A DNA stretch of 7,291 bases from Betaproteobacteria bacterium. GTDB taxonomy: Bacteria; Pseudomonadota; Gammaproteobacteria; Burkholderiales; Burkholderiaceae_C. The notes beneath the pieces were generated by a model, which searched no databases, was not told the origin of the DNA, and saw only the letters and a list, made by a program, of their open reading frames with translations. Within the stretch, counting starts at the first letter, position 1, and each line of letters opens with the position of its first letter. Below, one piece after another: positions 6,758 to 7,291 of the stretch. The position numbers and the translations under genes are program-made. Location: contig RFNL01000428.1 in NCBI GenBank assembly GCA_009927195.1, forward strand, positions 1-7,291, given 5' to 3'.

Positions 6758-7291
6758 TCGTCGTCACCCAAATAGGCTTTTTGGACTTCGGGGTGATCGA
6801 GCACTTCGCTGGCCGATCCTTCGGCAATTTTGCGGCCGTCATCCATGGCCACCACCCGGTCGGAGAGGCTGCGGATCAAACCCATGTCGTGCTCGATGAG
6901 CATCATCGCTTTGACCCATTTTCGGGCGGTGTGGATGTCTCGGATCAGGTCTTCGGTTTCTGTCTCGTTCATGCCCGCAGCGGGTTCATCGAGCAAGAGC
7001 AAAGCCGGATAACCGGCCAAGGCCCGTGCGATTTCCAAGCGACGGGCCTCGCCGTACGACAAAGTTTGGGCGGGCACATCGGCCTTGTCGGCCAGGTGCA
7101 TGGTGTGCAGCCACTGCATGGCTTCGTCCACCGCTGCGCTGCGCTGGGTGAAGCCCCAAAAGGCTTTCCAGGGATGGGCGGCAAAGGTTTTTTGGGCCAC
7201 CATCACGTTTTCAAGCACGCTCATGCGCTTGAACAGGCGGATGTTTTGAAAGGTGCGGCCAATGCCCAGACGGCCAATCTCGTGCAGGCTC
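6754..7291 (-). CDS. livG: HAAT ABC transporter ATP-binding protein LivG (5' end beyond the window)
   Basis: This is the C-terminal 178 residues or so of the second transporter ATPase; the start and Walker A lie beyond the right edge. The frame is open to 7290 and begins SLHEIGRLGIGRTFQNIRLF, the Q-loop region (TFQN) typical of LivG, then MSVLENVMVA. An internal ATG at 7224 is therefore not the start. Further on are the signature LSYGEARRLEIARALA (LSYG is typical of LivG; GEA replaces the more usual GQQ/GEQ), Walker B LLLLDEPAAGMN, the switch IEHDMGLI, and the characteristic C-terminus YLGDDE. The stop overlaps the livF start by four bases. Its upstream neighbours should be the permease genes livH and livM, outside this window. 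Confidence 0.95.
   Translation of the reverse strand, partial: SLHEIGRLGIGRTFQNIRLFKRMSVLENVMVAQKTFAAHPWKAFWGFTQRSAAVDEAMQWLHTMHLADKADVPAQTLSYGEARRLEIARALAGYPALLLLDEPAAGMNETETEDLIRDIHTARKWVKAMMLIEHDMGLIRSLSDRVVAMDDGRKIAEGSASEVLDHPEVQKAYLGDDE

Noticed and set aside
6284..6775. 163-residue open frame on the + strand opposite livF
   Set aside because: It lies wholly over livF, whose ATPase motifs are complete; the translation has no motif of its own.

Overview
The window looks like chromosomal DNA from a Gram-negative betaproteobacterium, most likely of the Burkholderiales/Comamonadaceae type. The evidence is moderately GC-rich coding sequence, an outer-membrane-type lipoprotein, a beta-barrel-like protein ending in Phe, and a branched-chain amino acid type (HAAT) ABC transporter written as livG-livF-binding protein. 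The family-level placement is an impression from protein style and codon use, not a measurement.

Left part (1-4731, + strand): three genes for exported products lie in tandem. The first encodes a 584-residue Ala/Ser/Thr-rich lipoprotein (20-1774) with a small N-terminal carboxypeptidase-regulatory-like (transthyretin-like) beta domain. A strong intrinsic terminator follows (1799-1829). Next is a putative outer-membrane beta-barrel protein of about 358 residues (1862-2938), which starts only about 30 bases after the terminator and has no visible Shine-Dalgarno sequence. The third is a Tat-exported PhoD-family alkaline phosphatase/phosphodiesterase (3012-4731). As written, the phosphatase gene is interrupted by two separate single-base deletions, one in an A6 run and one in a short C run. 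Restoring one base at each gives a continuous 573-residue protein with all the family motifs I can recognise. The gene is therefore either very recently broken or intact with two sequencing/assembly errors.

Right part (4806-7291, - strand): this is the promoter-distal end of a HAAT ABC transporter operon, read right to left. It holds livG (cut by the window edge), livF (joined by an ATGA stop/start overlap) and, 38 bases further on, the periplasmic substrate-binding protein. The two ATPases energise a membrane permease pair (LivH/LivM type) that should lie beyond the right edge, and the binding protein delivers substrate to it. The two halves converge on a 74-base gap (4732-4805) that contains two mutually exclusive hairpins.

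I saw no RNA genes, insertion sequences, CRISPR arrays or clear phage signals. The most useful points for a second look are the doubly frameshifted phosphatase and the terminator followed by a gene without a leader. I did not find convincing evidence of a new multi-gene system.
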